A stretch of DNA of 64,000 nucleotides from Chromohalobacter canadensis (lineage in GTDB: Bacteria; Pseudomonadota; Gammaproteobacteria; Pseudomonadales; Halomonadaceae). The notes below the pieces were generated by a model. The model ran no database searches. It saw nothing but the letters and a program-made list of their open reading frames with translations, and was not told the DNA's origin. This document shows, in pieces, positions 27,058 to 39,041 of this stretch. Numbering within the stretch: the first letter of the stretch is position 1; every line of letters begins with the position of its first letter. Made by a program: the position numbers and the translations under genes. The stretch lies in assembly GCF_034479555.1 (NCBI RefSeq), contig NZ_CP140151.1:310001-374000 (forward strand), given 5' to 3'.

Positions 27058-28242
27058 ATGCTTGATCCGCTGCTGCTTGGCCTATTGGTCGCGGCGATTG
27101 CCATCGGTTGGTGGCTCGGACGTCGCGAGCGCCGGCGCGCTCGCGAACGCCTTTCCCCCGAAGTGTCGTTGCCCCGGGACTACTTCATTGGTCTCAACCA
27201 TCTGCTCAACGAGCAGCCGGATCAGGCCATCGAGACGTTTGTGCAAGCGCTCGAGGTCAACAGCGACACCATCGAGACGCACATTGCGCTGGGCAACCTT
27301 TTCCGTTCGCGTGGCGAGGCCGACCGCGCCGTCAAGATCCATCAAAATCTGTTGGCGCGCCCGACGCTATCTCCTTATCAAGGCGGGCTCGTTCAACTTG
27401 AATTGTCGCGAGATTTCCTGAACCTGGGATTGCTCGATCGCGCCGAACGCTTGCTGCAAACACTGGTGAAGGACACCCCCGACGAGGGACTACGCGACGC
27501 TGCCAAACGCCTGCTGGTCGATTTGCTGCAACGAGAGAAGGAATGGCAACAGGCGCTGGATGTCGCCACGCCGCAGCTCATCCGCCAAGATGCCGATATC
27601 AAGCGCGCCGCCGCTCACTGGCTTTGCGAGCTCGCCCAACGGGATCGACACAATGCGAGCCCCAGCGTGGCCCGCAAGCGTCTGCGCCAGGCCCTCTCGA
27701 TCGATGAACGCTGTGTCCGAGCCACATGGTTGCTCGCCGAACTCGAACGAGACACAGGACATTACAAGGCGGTCATTCGTCATCTCACCCGTATCCCCGA
27801 GCAGGATCCCGGATTTCTTCCCGTCATACTCGACCCCCTGCACGAGGCGTATCGGCGTCTTCAGGACGAAGCGGGCTGGTGTTCCTTCCTGGAAGCGAAA
27901 CTGCAAGAGACACACTTCACCAGCGTGGTCATCATGCTAGCGGCGTCCCGCTTGCGCACGGATAGCCAGGAAGCGGCTATCGAGCTCATCAGTGAGCAGT
28001 TGCAAGCGCATCCCAGCTTGCGTGGCGTCGATTACCTCATGGATCTCTATCTGATCGGCGAGGACCATGGCGACCGCGAGCGCCTGCTGTTGCTCAAACA
28101 GCACACCCAGAAATTACTCGCGGCACGCCCCCGCCACCGTTGCCATCGCTGCGGTTTCGGCAGCGCCCAATTGCATTGGCAATGCCCGCGCTGCCAAAGC
28201 TGGGGTACTACCAAGCCCATCACCGGGCTAGAAGGCGAGTAG
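27058..28242 (+). CDS. lapB: LapB (YciM) TPR-rubredoxin protein
   Basis: A 394-residue protein with one N-terminal membrane helix (LLLGLLVAAIAIGWWLGRRERR). Tetratricopeptide repeats follow from DYFIGLNHLLNEQPDQAIETFVQALEV on, and the C-terminal rubredoxin-type metal site has CHRCGFGS and CPRCQSWG. LapB bridges LpxC to the FtsH protease and so limits lipid A synthesis. It is fused in operon with lapA (no bases between). The gene order ihfB-lapA-lapB-pyrF is common, although here pyrF is on the opposite strand. Confidence 0.93.
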   Translation: MLDPLLLGLLVAAIAIGWWLGRRERRRARERLSPEVSLPRDYFIGLNHLLNEQPDQAIETFVQALEVNSDTIETHIALGNLFRSRGEADRAVKIHQNLLARPTLSPYQGGLVQLELSRDFLNLGLLDRAERLLQTLVKDTPDEGLRDAAKRLLVDLLQREKEWQQALDVATPQLIRQDADIKRAAAHWLCELAQRDRHNASPSVARKRLRQALSIDERCVRATWLLAELERDTGHYKAVIRHLTRIPEQDPGFLPVILDPLHEAYRRLQDEAGWCSFLEAKLQETHFTSVVIMLAASRLRTDSQEAAIELISEQLQAHPSLRGVDYLMDLYLIGEDHGDRERLLLLKQHTQKLLAARPRHRCHRCGFGSAQLHWQCPRCQSWGTTKPITGLEGE

Positions 28243-28245
28243 CCG

Positions 28246-28947
28246 CTAGCGGCCGATCTCCTGCTCTATATCGGCCAATGCCGCCATCGGATCCGAGGCT
28301 TGCGTCACCGGCCGGCCAATTACCAGATGCGAACTCCCCGCCGCCAACGCCCGTGTCGGCGTCAACGTACGGCGTTGGTCATCGCCTTGCGAAGCGCTGG
28401 GTCGTATACCCGGCGTGACCTTCAAGAACGTATCACCACATAGTGCGCGCAACGCCGTCGCTTCCTGCGCTGAACATACCACCCCATCCATGCCGCTGCG
28501 TTGCGAGAGCGCCGCCAAACGCTCGACTTGAGACAATGGGTCGTCATCGACGCCAATCTCGGCGAGATCCTCACGCCCCATACTGGTGAGCACTGTCACC
28601 GCTATCAGATACGTGGGAAGCCGGCGCTTCTCGAGCCGTTCTCTGGCCGCTTCCATCATGCGCCGCCCGCCACCAGCGTGGACGTTAACCATCCACACGC
28701 CATGATCGGCTGCCGCTTCAACGGCGCCCGCCACCGTATTGGGAATATCGTGAAACTTGAGATCTAGAAACACCTCGAAGCCACGTGCATGCAGTGCCTC
28801 GAGTATCTGCGGACCACTGCGCGTGAATAGCTCTTTGCCAACCTTGACCCGGCAGCGTGCAGGGTCCAACCGGTCGGCCATGGCAAGCGCTTGGTCAAGA
28901 TCAGGGTAGTCGAGAGCGATGATCAAAGGCGTATCGGGGCGCGGCAT
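28246..28947 (-). CDS. pyrF: Orotidine 5'-phosphate decarboxylase
   Basis: Last step of de novo UMP synthesis. The 233-residue protein has [18 protein letters not shown], the catalytic [16 protein letters not shown] with the Lys-Asp pair, and RIPS-like [19 protein letters not shown] at 28947 ([13 protein letters not shown]) has AGGAG upstream. It lies convergent with lapB, four bases from it, whereas in most relatives it is downstream and on the same strand; this breaks the usual lapB-pyrF direction. Confidence 0.96.
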   Translation of the reverse strand: MPRPDTPLIIALDYPDLDQALAMADRLDPARCRVKVGKELFTRSGPQILEALHARGFEVFLDLKFHDIPNTVAGAVEAAADHGVWMVNVHAGGGRRMMEAARERLEKRRLPTYLIAVTVLTSMGREDLAEIGVDDDPLSQVERLAALSQRSGMDGVVCSAQEATALRALCGDTFLKVTPGIRPSASQGDDQRRTLTPTRALAAGSSHLVIGRPVTQASDPMAALADIEQEIGR

Positions 28948-29169
28948 GATGTCTCCTGCAAACAATATGATGGCGGCGACATTATACCGCTGCCCCCGCT
29001 CCGCTACCTAGCGCCTATCGAGTGCTCCTCCCCGGCCTCTTGTTTATGAGAACTACCTAATTTTGTAGTCATAGGCTTACAAACAATGTCATTGAAAGAT
29101 GACATTTCAATCATGGAAATCTGAGTATGGTGAAGTCACTCAATAAGACATATCTAAAGGAGAGGTTGC

Positions 29170-29442
29170 ATGAAGAAGCTACTGAGCTGTGCTCTACTGA
29201 CACTGGCACTGAGCGTCACTACCCTCGCGGTCGCCCAGGAAGACGCTGCGGCGCCTATCGACATCAATCAAGCCTCTGCTGAAACGCTGGCCGAGCTGCC
29301 GGGCATTGGCGACGTCAAAGCACAGGCGATCATTGAGGACCGCGATGCGAATGGCCCCTTCGCCTCACTCGACGCCCTGACCCGCGTCAAGGGCATCGGC
29401 GAAGCAACGGTGCAGGGCCTGGATGATCGTGTCACGTTCTAA
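29170..29442 (+). CDS. ComEA-like helix-hairpin-helix protein
   Basis: A 90-residue secreted or periplasmic protein. An N-terminal signal (KKLLSCALLTLALSVTTLAVA) is followed by two helix-hairpin-helix motifs, AETLAELPGIGDVKAQAI and LDALTRVKGIGEATVQGL. This is the DNA-binding core seen in ComEA receptors of natural transformation. GGAG seven bases before the ATG. No membrane helix anchors it, and comF/comEC genes are not in the window, so competence is not proven. A terminator follows. Confidence 0.82.
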   Translation: MKKLLSCALLTLALSVTTLAVAQEDAAAPIDINQASAETLAELPGIGDVKAQAIIEDRDANGPFASLDALTRVKGIGEATVQGLDDRVTF

Positions 29443-29455
29443 GGCACCCTACCGG

Positions 29456-29490
29456 CGCTCGTACGGGAAACGCCCGGCGAGCGTCGTTTT
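29456..29490 (+). terminator. Terminator of the comEA-like gene
   Basis: CGCTCG (29456-29461) pairs with CGAGCG (29478-29483) around a GGG/CCC inner stem; TCGTTTT follows at 29484-29490. Confidence 0.6.
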
Positions 29491-29528
29491 GGCCGGTGTC
29501 AGGTGTCGTCTGAAACGACGACGCATCA

Positions 29529-30290
29529 TTAGATTCTCAGGCCGCCATCACATTCCAGAACCCGCCCCGTGAAGTAGTCGTTTTCCACGATATAACGCAC
29601 GCTCGATGCGATCTCAACCGGCTGTCCCAGATGCCCCAAGGGAATGCCTTTGCTGATTTTCTCGAGCACATCGGTGCGCATGGACGCCGTCATCTCGGTT
29701 TCGATGAATCCCGGCGCCACCGCCGCCACACGAATTCCTTGGCGTGCCAGCTCTTTCGCCCAGGTAACCGTCAGTGCCACCACTCCCGCCTTGGAAGCAC
29801 TGTAATTGCCCTGCCCCATGTTGCCAGATCGCGAGATGCTCGAGACATTGACGATGACGCCACCCTGGCCCGCCTCCACCATCTGCGTCGCGCCTTCACG
29901 ACCGCATAGGAAGACACCCGTTAGATTGACGTCGATGACCTGTCGCCACTGATCTAACGTCATACGTTTCTCGATATGTCCCGCACTACCTTTTACCAAC
30001 AGCCCATCGTGAGTGACGCCCGCATTATTGACCAGCACAGCAAGCGGACCCAGCGACTCACGTTGTTGCGCAAATGCATGGGTCACGGCCTCTTCATCGG
30101 TCACGTCGACCAGGAAGGCGTACGCGGTGACGTGACGCTCCGCCAGTGAGGCAACCGCAGCGCTCAAAACGTCTTCCTGACGGTCAAACAATGCAATACG
30201 TGCCCCCTGCGCCCCGAGTTCGGCTGCCACCGCCAATCCCAGCCCTCGGGCACCTCCCGTTATACCGACCACCTTCCCATCAAGCTGCAT
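29529..30290 (-). CDS. Short-chain dehydrogenase (3-oxoacyl-ACP reductase-like)
   Basis: A 253-residue Rossmann-fold oxidoreductase. It has the cofactor loop GITGGARGLGLAVAAELG, NNAG in LVNNAGVTHD and the catalytic SISRSGNMGQGNYSASKAG (Ser, Tyr and Lys). The N-terminus resembles FabG-type reductases, but the substrate is not determined by these motifs. ATG at 30290 has GGGAGG nine bases upstream. It stands alone, so it is not the fatty-acid-cluster fabG. Also possible: an acetoacetyl-CoA or sugar reductase. Confidence 0.75.
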   Translation of the reverse strand: MQLDGKVVGITGGARGLGLAVAAELGAQGARIALFDRQEDVLSAAVASLAERHVTAYAFLVDVTDEEAVTHAFAQQRESLGPLAVLVNNAGVTHDGLLVKGSAGHIEKRMTLDQWRQVIDVNLTGVFLCGREGATQMVEAGQGGVIVNVSSISRSGNMGQGNYSASKAGVVALTVTWAKELARQGIRVAAVAPGFIETEMTASMRTDVLEKISKGIPLGHLGQPVEIASSVRYIVENDYFTGRVLECDGGLRI

Positions 30291-30485
30291 GGCGACACCT
30301 CCCGCGTTCAAGTAACGAGCCAAGACCTGACGACTCTTTTTGTGCACCGCAACATGAAGAGCTTAGCATGCGATGCATGGCGTCTCCACGCAGCAAACAC
30401 CGCAAGCTTGCATCGCCGCACCGTTTCCCTTGCAATTCACACTCATGCCACCATCTACTGAAAGTCGAGATCACACGGAGTCGCC

Positions 30486-31001
30486 ATGCCACTGTTACTT
30501 TTCATTACGCTTTTCGGGCTACTCGATTTCGTCGTGCTGTTCGCGATCGGGGGGCAGATCGGGCTGCTTCCAACGCTGGCATTGGTACTGCTGTCCGGGG
30601 CCCTGGGTCTTCATCTGATTCGGCGCGAAGGGGTCCAGACCCTGCAACGCGCCCAGGTCCGCTTTGCCCAAGGGGAACTTCCTTCGGACGAGTTGATTAC
30701 CGGGGCCGCCCTGATCTTCGGCGGGGCATTATTAGTCGCCCCAGGCTTCTTGTCAGACGGCTTGGGGCTTCTGTGCCTCATCCCGAGTAGCCGCCGCTTG
30801 CTGGGCCGTGGGCTACAACGCGGTGGATGGCGAGGCCGAATTTTTACGATGGGTTCCGGTGGCGCGACCCAGGAAAAAACCACGGACAGTGATTGGCATG
30901 AACACACGCGGCGCACGGACAAGGCCTCACAAAATAGCCAGACGAATGGTGGGCAACCAATCGAAGGCGACTATATAGGGAAGGATGATTCCCGGCATTG
31001 A
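30486..31001 (+). CDS. fxsA: FxsA family membrane protein
   Basis: A 171-residue inner-membrane protein with the FxsA N-terminus LLLFITLFGLLDFVVLFAIG and GALGLHLIRREGVQ. The E. coli protein relieves F-exclusion of phage T7. A short hydrophilic C-terminus extends past the core. It lies immediately upstream of groES in the same direction, a frequent arrangement in gammaproteobacteria. Confidence 0.85.
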   Translation: MPLLLFITLFGLLDFVVLFAIGGQIGLLPTLALVLLSGALGLHLIRREGVQTLQRAQVRFAQGELPSDELITGAALIFGGALLVAPGFLSDGLGLLCLIPSSRRLLGRGLQRGGWRGRIFTMGSGGATQEKTTDSDWHEHTRRTDKASQNSQTNGGQPIEGDYIGKDDSRH

Positions 31002-31019
31002 AAAAATTCATGAAGGGCC

Positions 31020-31045
31020 CTTGAAAGTGGACACGTCGACCCAAT
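31020..31045 (+). promoter_or_regulatory. Sigma-32-like promoter of groES-groEL
   Basis: CTTGAAA at 31020-31026 and CCCAAT at 31040-31045 are separated by 13 bases. This matches the heat-shock pattern CTTGAAA, 11-16 bases, CCCCAT with the -10 slightly off. The start codon of groES is about 130 bases further on. Confidence 0.6.
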
Positions 31046-31180
31046 CAAGCCCCTAACAGATGATTCGGCCGTAACGCCTTGATGCGTCGGCCTTATAAAC
31101 AGAAGGCTCAGCCTTCACCCTTGAGCTTGGCTCAACGGGATTGTCCTATGATCCAGAGAACCATCAGGAGAACGTGAGCA

Positions 31181-31471
31181 ATGAAAATCCGTCCTTTGCA
31201 CGATCGCGTCGTCGTCCGTCGCATGGAAGAAGAGCAAAAGACCGCTGGCGGCATCGTGCTTCCGGGTAACGCTCAAGAGAAACCGACCCGCGGTGAAGTC
31301 CTTGCTGTCGGCAACGGTCGTATTCTCGAGAATGGCGAAGTGCGCCCGCTGGACGTCAAAGTGGGTGATACCGTGATTTTCAAGGATGGCTTTGGCGTCG
31401 AGAAAGAGAAAATCGACGGCGAAGAAGTCCTGATCATGAGCGAAAGCGATATTCTGGCTGTTGCCGAGTAA
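31181..31471 (+). CDS. groS: Co-chaperonin GroES
   Basis: A 96-residue lid of the GroEL folding chamber. It begins [20 protein letters not shown], contains the mobile loop [20 protein letters not shown], and ends [17 protein letters not shown] nine to ten bases before the ATG. It is followed 76 bases later by groEL, and together they form the standard operon. A sigma-32-type promoter lies upstream. Confidence 0.98.
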   Translation: MKIRPLHDRVVVRRMEEEQKTAGGIVLPGNAQEKPTRGEVLAVGNGRILENGEVRPLDVKVGDTVIFKDGFGVEKEKIDGEEVLIMSESDILAVAE

Positions 31472-31532
31472 TTCACAACGCTCACCAGTCACATTTTCGT
31501 TTCACGTTTGCGCGACTCGATCGCGCCATTAA

Positions 31533-33191
<1,659 letters not shown>

Positions 33192-33230
33192 TCACCGCCT
33201 AGCGACTCCCGGGCGCTGTCCCGTGACTCG

Positions 33231-33261
33231 AACCCCTGCCGGATAACCGGTGGGGGTTTTT
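33231..33261 (+). terminator. Terminator of groES-groEL
   Basis: An 11-bp stem, 33231-33242 with 33246-33257, containing two G-T pairs, closes a 4-base loop and is followed by TTTT. It starts about 40 bases after the groEL stop. Confidence 0.85.
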
Positions 33262-33283
33262 CATGTCCAGAATACAGGGCAGT

Positions 33284-33304
33284 CGTAGCCCGTAGCCCGT
33301 AGCC
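33284..33304 (+). repeat. Three tandem copies of a 7-bp unit before trmJ
   Basis: CGTAGCC is repeated three times without gap at 33284-33304, in the space between the groEL terminator and the trmJ start, most likely a slipped-strand expansion. Confidence 0.8.
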
Positions 33305-33347
33305 CAAGTACACTATCGCCCTGCCTTCGACTGTATCGCGACGCTCT

Positions 33348-34085
33348 ATGCTCTCCAATATTCGTATCGTACTCGTTCAGACATTTCATCCCGGCAACAT
33401 CGGCCAGGCCGCACGCGCCATGAAAACCATGGGCCTGACCGACCTTGTATTGGTCAACCCCCGTTGTTTTCCCGACGAAGAGGCCACTCGGCTCGCCGCT
33501 GGCGCGACCGACGTGCTCGACAACGCACGCGTCGTCGAGCACATATCGCAAGCCGTCGGGGATTGTGTCAAAGTCGTCGGCGCTAGCGCCCGCCTGCGTA
33601 GCCTCCCCCTACCCCATTACGACGATCCCGAGCCCATGGCCGTGCAAATGGTCGAGCATGCGCATGAAGCCCCCGTGGCACTCGTGTTCGGCCGCGAGCG
33701 CTTTGGTCTGACTAACGATGAAATTCGACACTGCACGCATCAGGTCAGCATTCCCGCCAACCCCGATTACGGCGTCCTCAACCTGGCACAAGCCGTGCAG
33801 ATACTCGCCTACGAAGTACGCCGTGCATGGCGCCATCAAACACCGCGCGCCGCTCAGCCCAAGTCCAAGCAGCCCACCTTGCCGACACGTGAACAAATGG
33901 CTCACTTCGAGACGCACCTGCACCAAGCCCTGTCGTCCTCGGGGTTTCTGACTCAGCCTCATGCACGCACTGAAGATCATCTACGCGCACTTTTCTCCCG
34001 TGCTCAACCCACCCGCAAGGAGCTTTCCATCCTGCGCGGCGTCTTGACGACATTGGAGAAAGCCGGCACAAAACGCGATGATTGA
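33348..34085 (+). CDS. trmJ: tRNA (cytidine/uridine-2'-O-)-methyltransferase TrmJ
   Basis: SPOUT-family enzyme that methylates position 32 of tRNA. The 245-residue protein starts MLSNIRIVLVQTFHPGNIGQ and has the SPOUT motifs RAMKTMGLTDLVLVNP, VALVFGRERFGLTNDEI and NPDYGVLNLAQAVQ. Its C-terminal half contains an extension beyond TrmH-type enzymes with basic segments. It is separated by a hairpin from rpsA, which is convergent. Start is the ATG at 33348. Confidence 0.93.
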   Translation: MLSNIRIVLVQTFHPGNIGQAARAMKTMGLTDLVLVNPRCFPDEEATRLAAGATDVLDNARVVEHISQAVGDCVKVVGASARLRSLPLPHYDDPEPMAVQMVEHAHEAPVALVFGRERFGLTNDEIRHCTHQVSIPANPDYGVLNLAQAVQILAYEVRRAWRHQTPRAAQPKSKQPTLPTREQMAHFETHLHQALSSSGFLTQPHARTEDHLRALFSRAQPTRKELSILRGVLTTLEKAGTKRDD

Positions 34086-34127
34086 GAGAAAAACCATACA
34101 CCCCAGAGAATGTGCCATCTGACGGAC

Positions 34128-34161
34128 AAAAAAACCGCACCTCTTGGAGGCGCGGTTTTTT
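34128..34161. terminator. Bidirectional terminator between trmJ and rpsA
   Basis: AAAAAACCGC at 34128-34137 pairs with GCGGTTTTTT at 34152-34161; the inner part (CCTC/GAGG) extends the stem. A-run and T-run on both sides make it work in either direction for two convergent genes. Confidence 0.85.
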
Positions 34162-34216
34162 GTACGGCTCAAATAAAGCGCTCGCCGCCGCGTCGAAGAC
34201 GCGACGGCGACGTGGC

Positions 34217-35899
34217 TTATTCGCCGCCCATCTGCTGCTTGATCAAATCACCGATGGTGGTCGGGCCTGTTGACTCCGGCTCAGCTTCCTGATCCCGCAG
34301 TTTGCCCATCGCACGGCGTGTATCGACCTGATCCTTCGCCTTGACAGACAGGTTAATCGCACGATTTTTGCGATCGACACCGACGATCTTGGCTTCGACG
34401 CTATCGCCTTCGTTGAGCACGTTGCGAGCATCTTCGACGCGATCGGGGCTGATCTCGGAGGCCTTGAGTACTGCCACGACATCAGTCGCCAACTCGACGT
34501 GCGCTTCCTTGGCATCGACTTCGACAACGCGGCCAGTGACGATGGCTCCCTTGTCGTTGACGGCCAAGTACTCGGAAACCGGATCGGTTTCGAGCTGCTT
34601 GATGCCCAGCGAGATACGCTCACGTTCCGGATCGATCGAGAGAATGACCGCTTCGGCTTCGTCGCCCTTCTTGAACTTGCGCACGGCTTCTTCGCCGGTT
34701 TCGCTCCAAGAAATATCGGACAAGTGGACCAGACCGTCGATGCCACCTTCCAGGCCGATGAAGATACCGAAGTCGGTGATCGACTTGATGGTGCCCGAGA
34801 CGCGATCGCCCTTGTTATAGCGCGCGCTGAAGTCTTCCCACGGGTTGGTGGTGCACTGCTTGATACCCAGGGAGATACGACGACGTTCTTCGTCGATATC
34901 CAGCACCATGACTTCCACGTCATCGCCGACCTGGACGACTTTCGAGGGATGGATATTCTTGTTGGTCCAGTCCATTTCCGAGACGTGGACCAAACCTTCG
35001 ACACCTTCCTCGAGCTCGGCAAAGCAGCCGTAGTCGGTCAGGTTGGTGACGCGGGCATTGACGCGGGTGTTTTCCGGATAACGATCCTTGATGTTGACCC
35101 ACGGATCTTCGCCCAGCTGCTTCAAGCCGAGAGACACACGGTTGCGCTCGCGATCGAACTTGAGCACCTTGACGTTGACTTCATCGCCAACAGCCACGAT
35201 CTCGCTGGGATGCTTGATGCGCTTCCACGCCATGTCGGTGATGTGCAGCAGGCCATCGACGCCACCCAGATCGACGAACGCACCATAGTCGGTGAGGTTC
35301 TTGACGATACCGTCGATCTGCTGACCTTCCTGAAGCGTAGACAGTAGCGCTTCACGCTCGGCGCTGTTCTCGGCTTCGAGAACGGCACGACGCGAGACCA
35401 CGACGTTATTACGCTTGGGATCGAGCTTGATGACCTTGAAGTCCAGCTCTTTGTGCTCGAGATGAGCAGTATCGCGAACCGGACGGACGTCGACGAGAGA
35501 ACCGGGCAGGAAAGCGCGGATGGAGGAAACGTCGACCGTGAAGCCGCCCTTGACCTTGCCGTTGATCACGCCCTTGACGATTTCGTCTTTCTCGAAGGCC
35601 GCTTCCAGCTCTTTCCAGGCCTCGGCACGCTTGGCCTTTTCGCGAGACAAGCGCGTCTCGCCGAAACCGTCTTCTACGGCTTCAAGGGCAACCTTGACTT
35701 CATCGCCTACGGAGATGGTCAATTCGCCATTGTCATCACGGAACTGCGCCACGGGGATTTGCCCCTCGGACTTCAGACCCGCGTTGACGGTAATCCAGTC
35801 GCCTTCGATATCGACCACGGTTGCCATGACGATGGCACCGGGTTCCATATTGATGTCCTGGAGAGACTGTTCGAACAGTTCAGCAAAGCTTTCGCTCAT
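34217..35899 (-). CDS. rpsA: 30S ribosomal protein S1
   Basis: A 560-residue RNA-binding ribosomal protein that melts mRNA at initiation. It holds six S1 domains in a row (e.g. [57 protein letters not shown]). AGGAA lies seven bases before its ATG. It is last in the minus-strand block and follows cmk, as expected; ihfB, its usual downstream partner, is absent here and found at 26.4 kb on the other strand. Confidence 0.97.
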   Translation of the reverse strand: MSESFAELFEQSLQDINMEPGAIVMATVVDIEGDWITVNAGLKSEGQIPVAQFRDDNGELTISVGDEVKVALEAVEDGFGETRLSREKAKRAEAWKELEAAFEKDEIVKGVINGKVKGGFTVDVSSIRAFLPGSLVDVRPVRDTAHLEHKELDFKVIKLDPKRNNVVVSRRAVLEAENSAEREALLSTLQEGQQIDGIVKNLTDYGAFVDLGGVDGLLHITDMAWKRIKHPSEIVAVGDEVNVKVLKFDRERNRVSLGLKQLGEDPWVNIKDRYPENTRVNARVTNLTDYGCFAELEEGVEGLVHVSEMDWTNKNIHPSKVVQVGDDVEVMVLDIDEERRRISLGIKQCTTNPWEDFSARYNKGDRVSGTIKSITDFGIFIGLEGGIDGLVHLSDISWSETGEEAVRKFKKGDEAEAVILSIDPERERISLGIKQLETDPVSEYLAVNDKGAIVTGRVVEVDAKEAHVELATDVVAVLKASEISPDRVEDARNVLNEGDSVEAKIVGVDRKNRAINLSVKAKDQVDTRRAMGKLRDQEAEPESTGPTTIGDLIKQQMGGE

Positions 35900-36093
35900 G
35901 TTGTTCCTACGTGATCAACGTTAATAGCGGCCAGGCCGCTCATTCTCCGCACCACCAGCAAGCGCGGGCCTTTCCTACATATCCCTGGGGACGTTGGCGC
36001 TGGTTCGACCTGCGAAGGCTCTCGGTTATCGCCCGCGCACGTCATGACGTCTGGCCAGGGTCTCCGGATGGGTGCCCGTTTCACCCCAGCTGC

Positions 36094-36792
36094 TCAGTTC
36101 GGGAGGCCGAGCCCACGTGCACTGAGCAGCCTTTCGATACACTCCACCACGTCCGGTATCGCAAGACTCGTACTATCCAACAAGACGGCATCGTCTGCCG
36201 GCTTGAGTGGCGCCACAGCACGCTGCATGTCGCGCGCGTCACGAGCCTTAATTTCGTCTAGAAGACTCGTTAGAGTAGCATCCCGACCGGCACTCAGCAA
36301 CTGTTCATGGCGTCGCCGCGCCCGCTCTTCCGCCGAGGCCGTCAGGTAGACTTTCAGGGGCGCATGGGGGAATACCACCGTGCCCATATCGCGCCCATCC
36401 GCCACCAGCCCCGGCATGTCGCGAAAGTCGCGTTGGCGTGTCAGCAGCGCATCACGCACTCGAGGCAACGATGCCACCTGCGAGGCAACGTTGCCGACCT
36501 CTTCGGTACGAATGTCGCCACTCACGTCACGGCCTTCCAGCTCGATACGCGTTTCGCCATCACACGCCACGAAGCGGACATCCAAGGTTTCGGCACACGT
36601 CGCCAGCGCGGCTTCGTCGTCCAGCGCCAAGCCATGCTTGAGTGCCGCCAGCGCCGTGAGACGATACAGTGCGCCGGAGTCCAGCAAGTGCCAGCCCAGG
36701 CGCTCGGCGATCAAGCGACTGACCGTCCCTTTGCCCGCGCCGCCCGGCCCATCGACGGTCAGTACGGGTACTTCACCGTGCGACAAGCTCAT
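36094..36792 (-). CDS. cmk: Cytidylate kinase
   Basis: Phosphorylates CMP and dCMP. The 232-residue protein has the P-loop [13 protein letters not shown] near its start and [17 protein letters not shown] later. The ATG overlaps the last four bases of aroA (ATGA) and has AGGAGGCG upstream within the aroA tail, so it is translationally coupled to it. It sits before rpsA, in the usual order. Confidence 0.96.
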   Translation of the reverse strand: MSLSHGEVPVLTVDGPGGAGKGTVSRLIAERLGWHLLDSGALYRLTALAALKHGLALDDEAALATCAETLDVRFVACDGETRIELEGRDVSGDIRTEEVGNVASQVASLPRVRDALLTRQRDFRDMPGLVADGRDMGTVVFPHAPLKVYLTASAEERARRRHEQLLSAGRDATLTSLLDEIKARDARDMQRAVAPLKPADDAVLLDSTSLAIPDVVECIERLLSARGLGLPN

Positions 36793-39041
36793 GACGCCTC
36801 CTGTTCTTCGAGCGACAGCCCCACACGACGCGCCAGATCAACGAATCCGGGGAACGATGTCGCCACATTGGCGCAGTCATCGATCACGATCTCGCCCTCG
36901 GCACGCAGGGCAGCGATGGCGAAGGCCATGGCGATGCGGTGATCGCCCAGACTATCGACATGCCCGCCGCGGTAATGCGCGATATGCGTATCGCTGGCGT
37001 CGGCGCGACCGACGATGTCGACGCCATCGGAATGGACGGTATTCTCAACGCCCAAGGTGGTCAGACCGTCGGCCATCGCCTGGATGCGATCGGACTCCTT
37101 GACGCGCAATTCTTCTGCCCCCCGCAAGCGGGTCACGCCTTCCGCATTGGCCGCAGCGATGAACAGCACGGGAAACTCGTCGATAGCCAACGGCACCTGG
37201 TCCACGGGGATATCGATGCCTTTGAGCGGCGCATGGCGAACGCGGATATCGGCGACCGGCTCGCCCCCGACTTCCCGGGGATTGAGCAGCTCAAGATCGG
37301 CACCCATGGCCTTGAGGATATTGATGACCCCGATACGTGTCGGGTTGGTCCCCACATGCTCCAGGAGCAGATCCGAACCCGGCGTAATGGCCGCCGCAAC
37401 CAGATAGAACGCGGCCGACGAGATATCCGACGGCACGTCGATAGGCGACGCCGTCAAGCGGCCGCCGCCCTGTAGCCAAGCTTCGTCACCGGCGCGCTGC
37501 ACCGCGTAACCGAAGCCGTTGAGCATACGTTCTGTGTGATCGCGCGTCGGTGCCGGCTCGCGCACCCGCGTCTCACCTTCGGCATAGAGTCCCGCCAGCA
37601 AGAGACAAGACTTTACCTGGGCACTGGCCATGGGCATGTCATAGCGAATGCCGCGGAGAGCCTGGCCACCCCGAATCGTCAGCGGCGGCCGGCCGCCTTC
37701 AGCCGTTTCGATCACCGCGCCCATCTCGCGCAGTGGATCGGCTACCCGCCCCATGGGCCGCTTGTTGAGCGACACATCGCCGGTCAATTCGGTATCGAAA
37801 GCCTGCCCCGCCAGCAAGCCCGCGAACAGGCGCATGGCGGTGCCCGAATTGCCCACATAAAGAGGGCCGGCCGGCGCCGTCAGGCCATGCAAGCCGACGC
37901 CATGAATCGTCACGCGCCCCTGGTGTGGGCCTTCGATGGCCACGCCCATTTCACGAAACGCCTGCAGCGTCGCCAGACTATCCTCGCCCTCGAGGAAGCC
38001 ATGCACTTCGGTCACGCCCTCGGCAAGCGCCCCGAGCATGATCGAGCGGTGAGAGATCGATTTGTCCCCCGGGACGCGGATCCGGCCGCGCACATCGCCA
38101 CCGGGGGTTACGCGGTAACGGATATTACGTTGTTCCATCGCTTGATAACTCGTCTGGTTCAAAAGCGTATCGAAATACTGCCGCGCATGACTGGCTCGAT
38201 CGAAGACCGCCAGCATGGCGTCGCCATCATTGTCGGTCACGGCACGGCGCAAACGGGCGACGCCCGCCTCGAACTCATCGAGTGCGCCAAGTACCGCCTC
38301 GCGGTTGGCACTGAAGATATCGCGCCACATGACCGGGTCGCTACCGGCGATGCGCGTAAAGTCGCGAAAACCTCCCGCCGCATAGCGAAAGATCTCCAGG
38401 CGCTCGTCCTGACGCGCCAGGGTGTCGACCAACGAAAATGCCAACAGATGCGGGAGATGGCTGGTGCGCGCCAAGACCTGGTCGTGGCGCGCCACGTCCA
38501 GTTCCAGTAGCTCCGCCCCACACGCGGCCCATAGCACGCGTACGCGGGCCAAGGCGTCAGGATCGGTGTCGGCGCGCGGGGTCAGTATCACCTTGTGGCG
38601 ACGATAAAGCGTGGGATTGGACGCCGCCACACCACTTTTTTCGGACCCTGCGATCGGATGCCCCGGTACGAAACGCGGCGGCAGGCTACCGAAGACCCGC
38701 TCGACCGACGCCTCGATGGCGCCTTTGGTACTGCCGACATCGGTGATCACCTGATCGCCGAGATGCGGTGCTAACTCGCGCAGCACAGCCTCCATCGCCA
38801 ATACCGGCACCGCCAGCACGATCAAGCTGCTTTCGGCTACCCAGGGCGCCATCTCGGTGCTACCGGCATCGACCAGTCCCATATCGATGCCGCGCGCCAC
38901 TTCATTGGCATCACGATCACAGGCCAGAATCCGCCCCGCATAACCAGCATCCTTCAAGGCCGCCGCCAGCGAACCGCCGATCAGACCCAGCCCAATGATG
39001 AGGATACCGCGCTCGGCCGGCACACAGGACTGCTCCGACAT
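36789..39041 (-). CDS. tyrA-aroA: Fused prephenate dehydrogenase / EPSP synthase (TyrA-AroA)
   Basis: A 750-residue bifunctional protein. The N-terminal third is prephenate dehydrogenase with NAD loop [15 protein letters not shown] and the catalytic [11 protein letters not shown]. From about residue 310 onward it is EPSP synthase: [53 protein letters not shown] and [15 protein letters not shown]. The first half serves tyrosine synthesis, the second the shikimate pathway. This fusion is known in pseudomonads and other gammaproteobacteria. pheA ends directly before it (TAAATG) and cmk overlaps its end. Confidence 0.95.
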   Translation of the reverse strand: MSEQSCVPAERGILIIGLGLIGGSLAAALKDAGYAGRILACDRDANEVARGIDMGLVDAGSTEMAPWVAESSLIVLAVPVLAMEAVLRELAPHLGDQVITDVGSTKGAIEASVERVFGSLPPRFVPGHPIAGSEKSGVAASNPTLYRRHKVILTPRADTDPDALARVRVLWAACGAELLELDVARHDQVLARTSHLPHLLAFSLVDTLARQDERLEIFRYAAGGFRDFTRIAGSDPVMWRDIFSANREAVLGALDEFEAGVARLRRAVTDNDGDAMLAVFDRASHARQYFDTLLNQTSYQAMEQRNIRYRVTPGGDVRGRIRVPGDKSISHRSIMLGALAEGVTEVHGFLEGEDSLATLQAFREMGVAIEGPHQGRVTIHGVGLHGLTAPAGPLYVGNSGTAMRLFAGLLAGQAFDTELTGDVSLNKRPMGRVADPLREMGAVIETAEGGRPPLTIRGGQALRGIRYDMPMASAQVKSCLLLAGLYAEGETRVREPAPTRDHTERMLNGFGYAVQRAGDEAWLQGGGRLTASPIDVPSDISSAAFYLVAAAITPGSDLLLEHVGTNPTRIGVINILKAMGADLELLNPREVGGEPVADIRVRHAPLKGIDIPVDQVPLAIDEFPVLFIAAANAEGVTRLRGAEELRVKESDRIQAMADGLTTLGVENTVHSDGVDIVGRADASDTHIAHYRGGHVDSLGDHRIAMAFAIAALRAEGEIVIDDCANVATSFPGFVDLARRVGLSLEEQEAS

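Noticed and set aside
34499..35347. 282-codon plus-strand ORF within rpsA
   Set aside because: It is antisense to ribosomal protein S1. Its frame is the expected GC-rich mirror of a highly conserved gene and shows no ribosome binding site or motif.
37536..38510. 324-codon plus-strand ORF across tyrA-aroA
   Set aside because: Antisense to the fused enzyme, with no domain or start signal; a composition effect.
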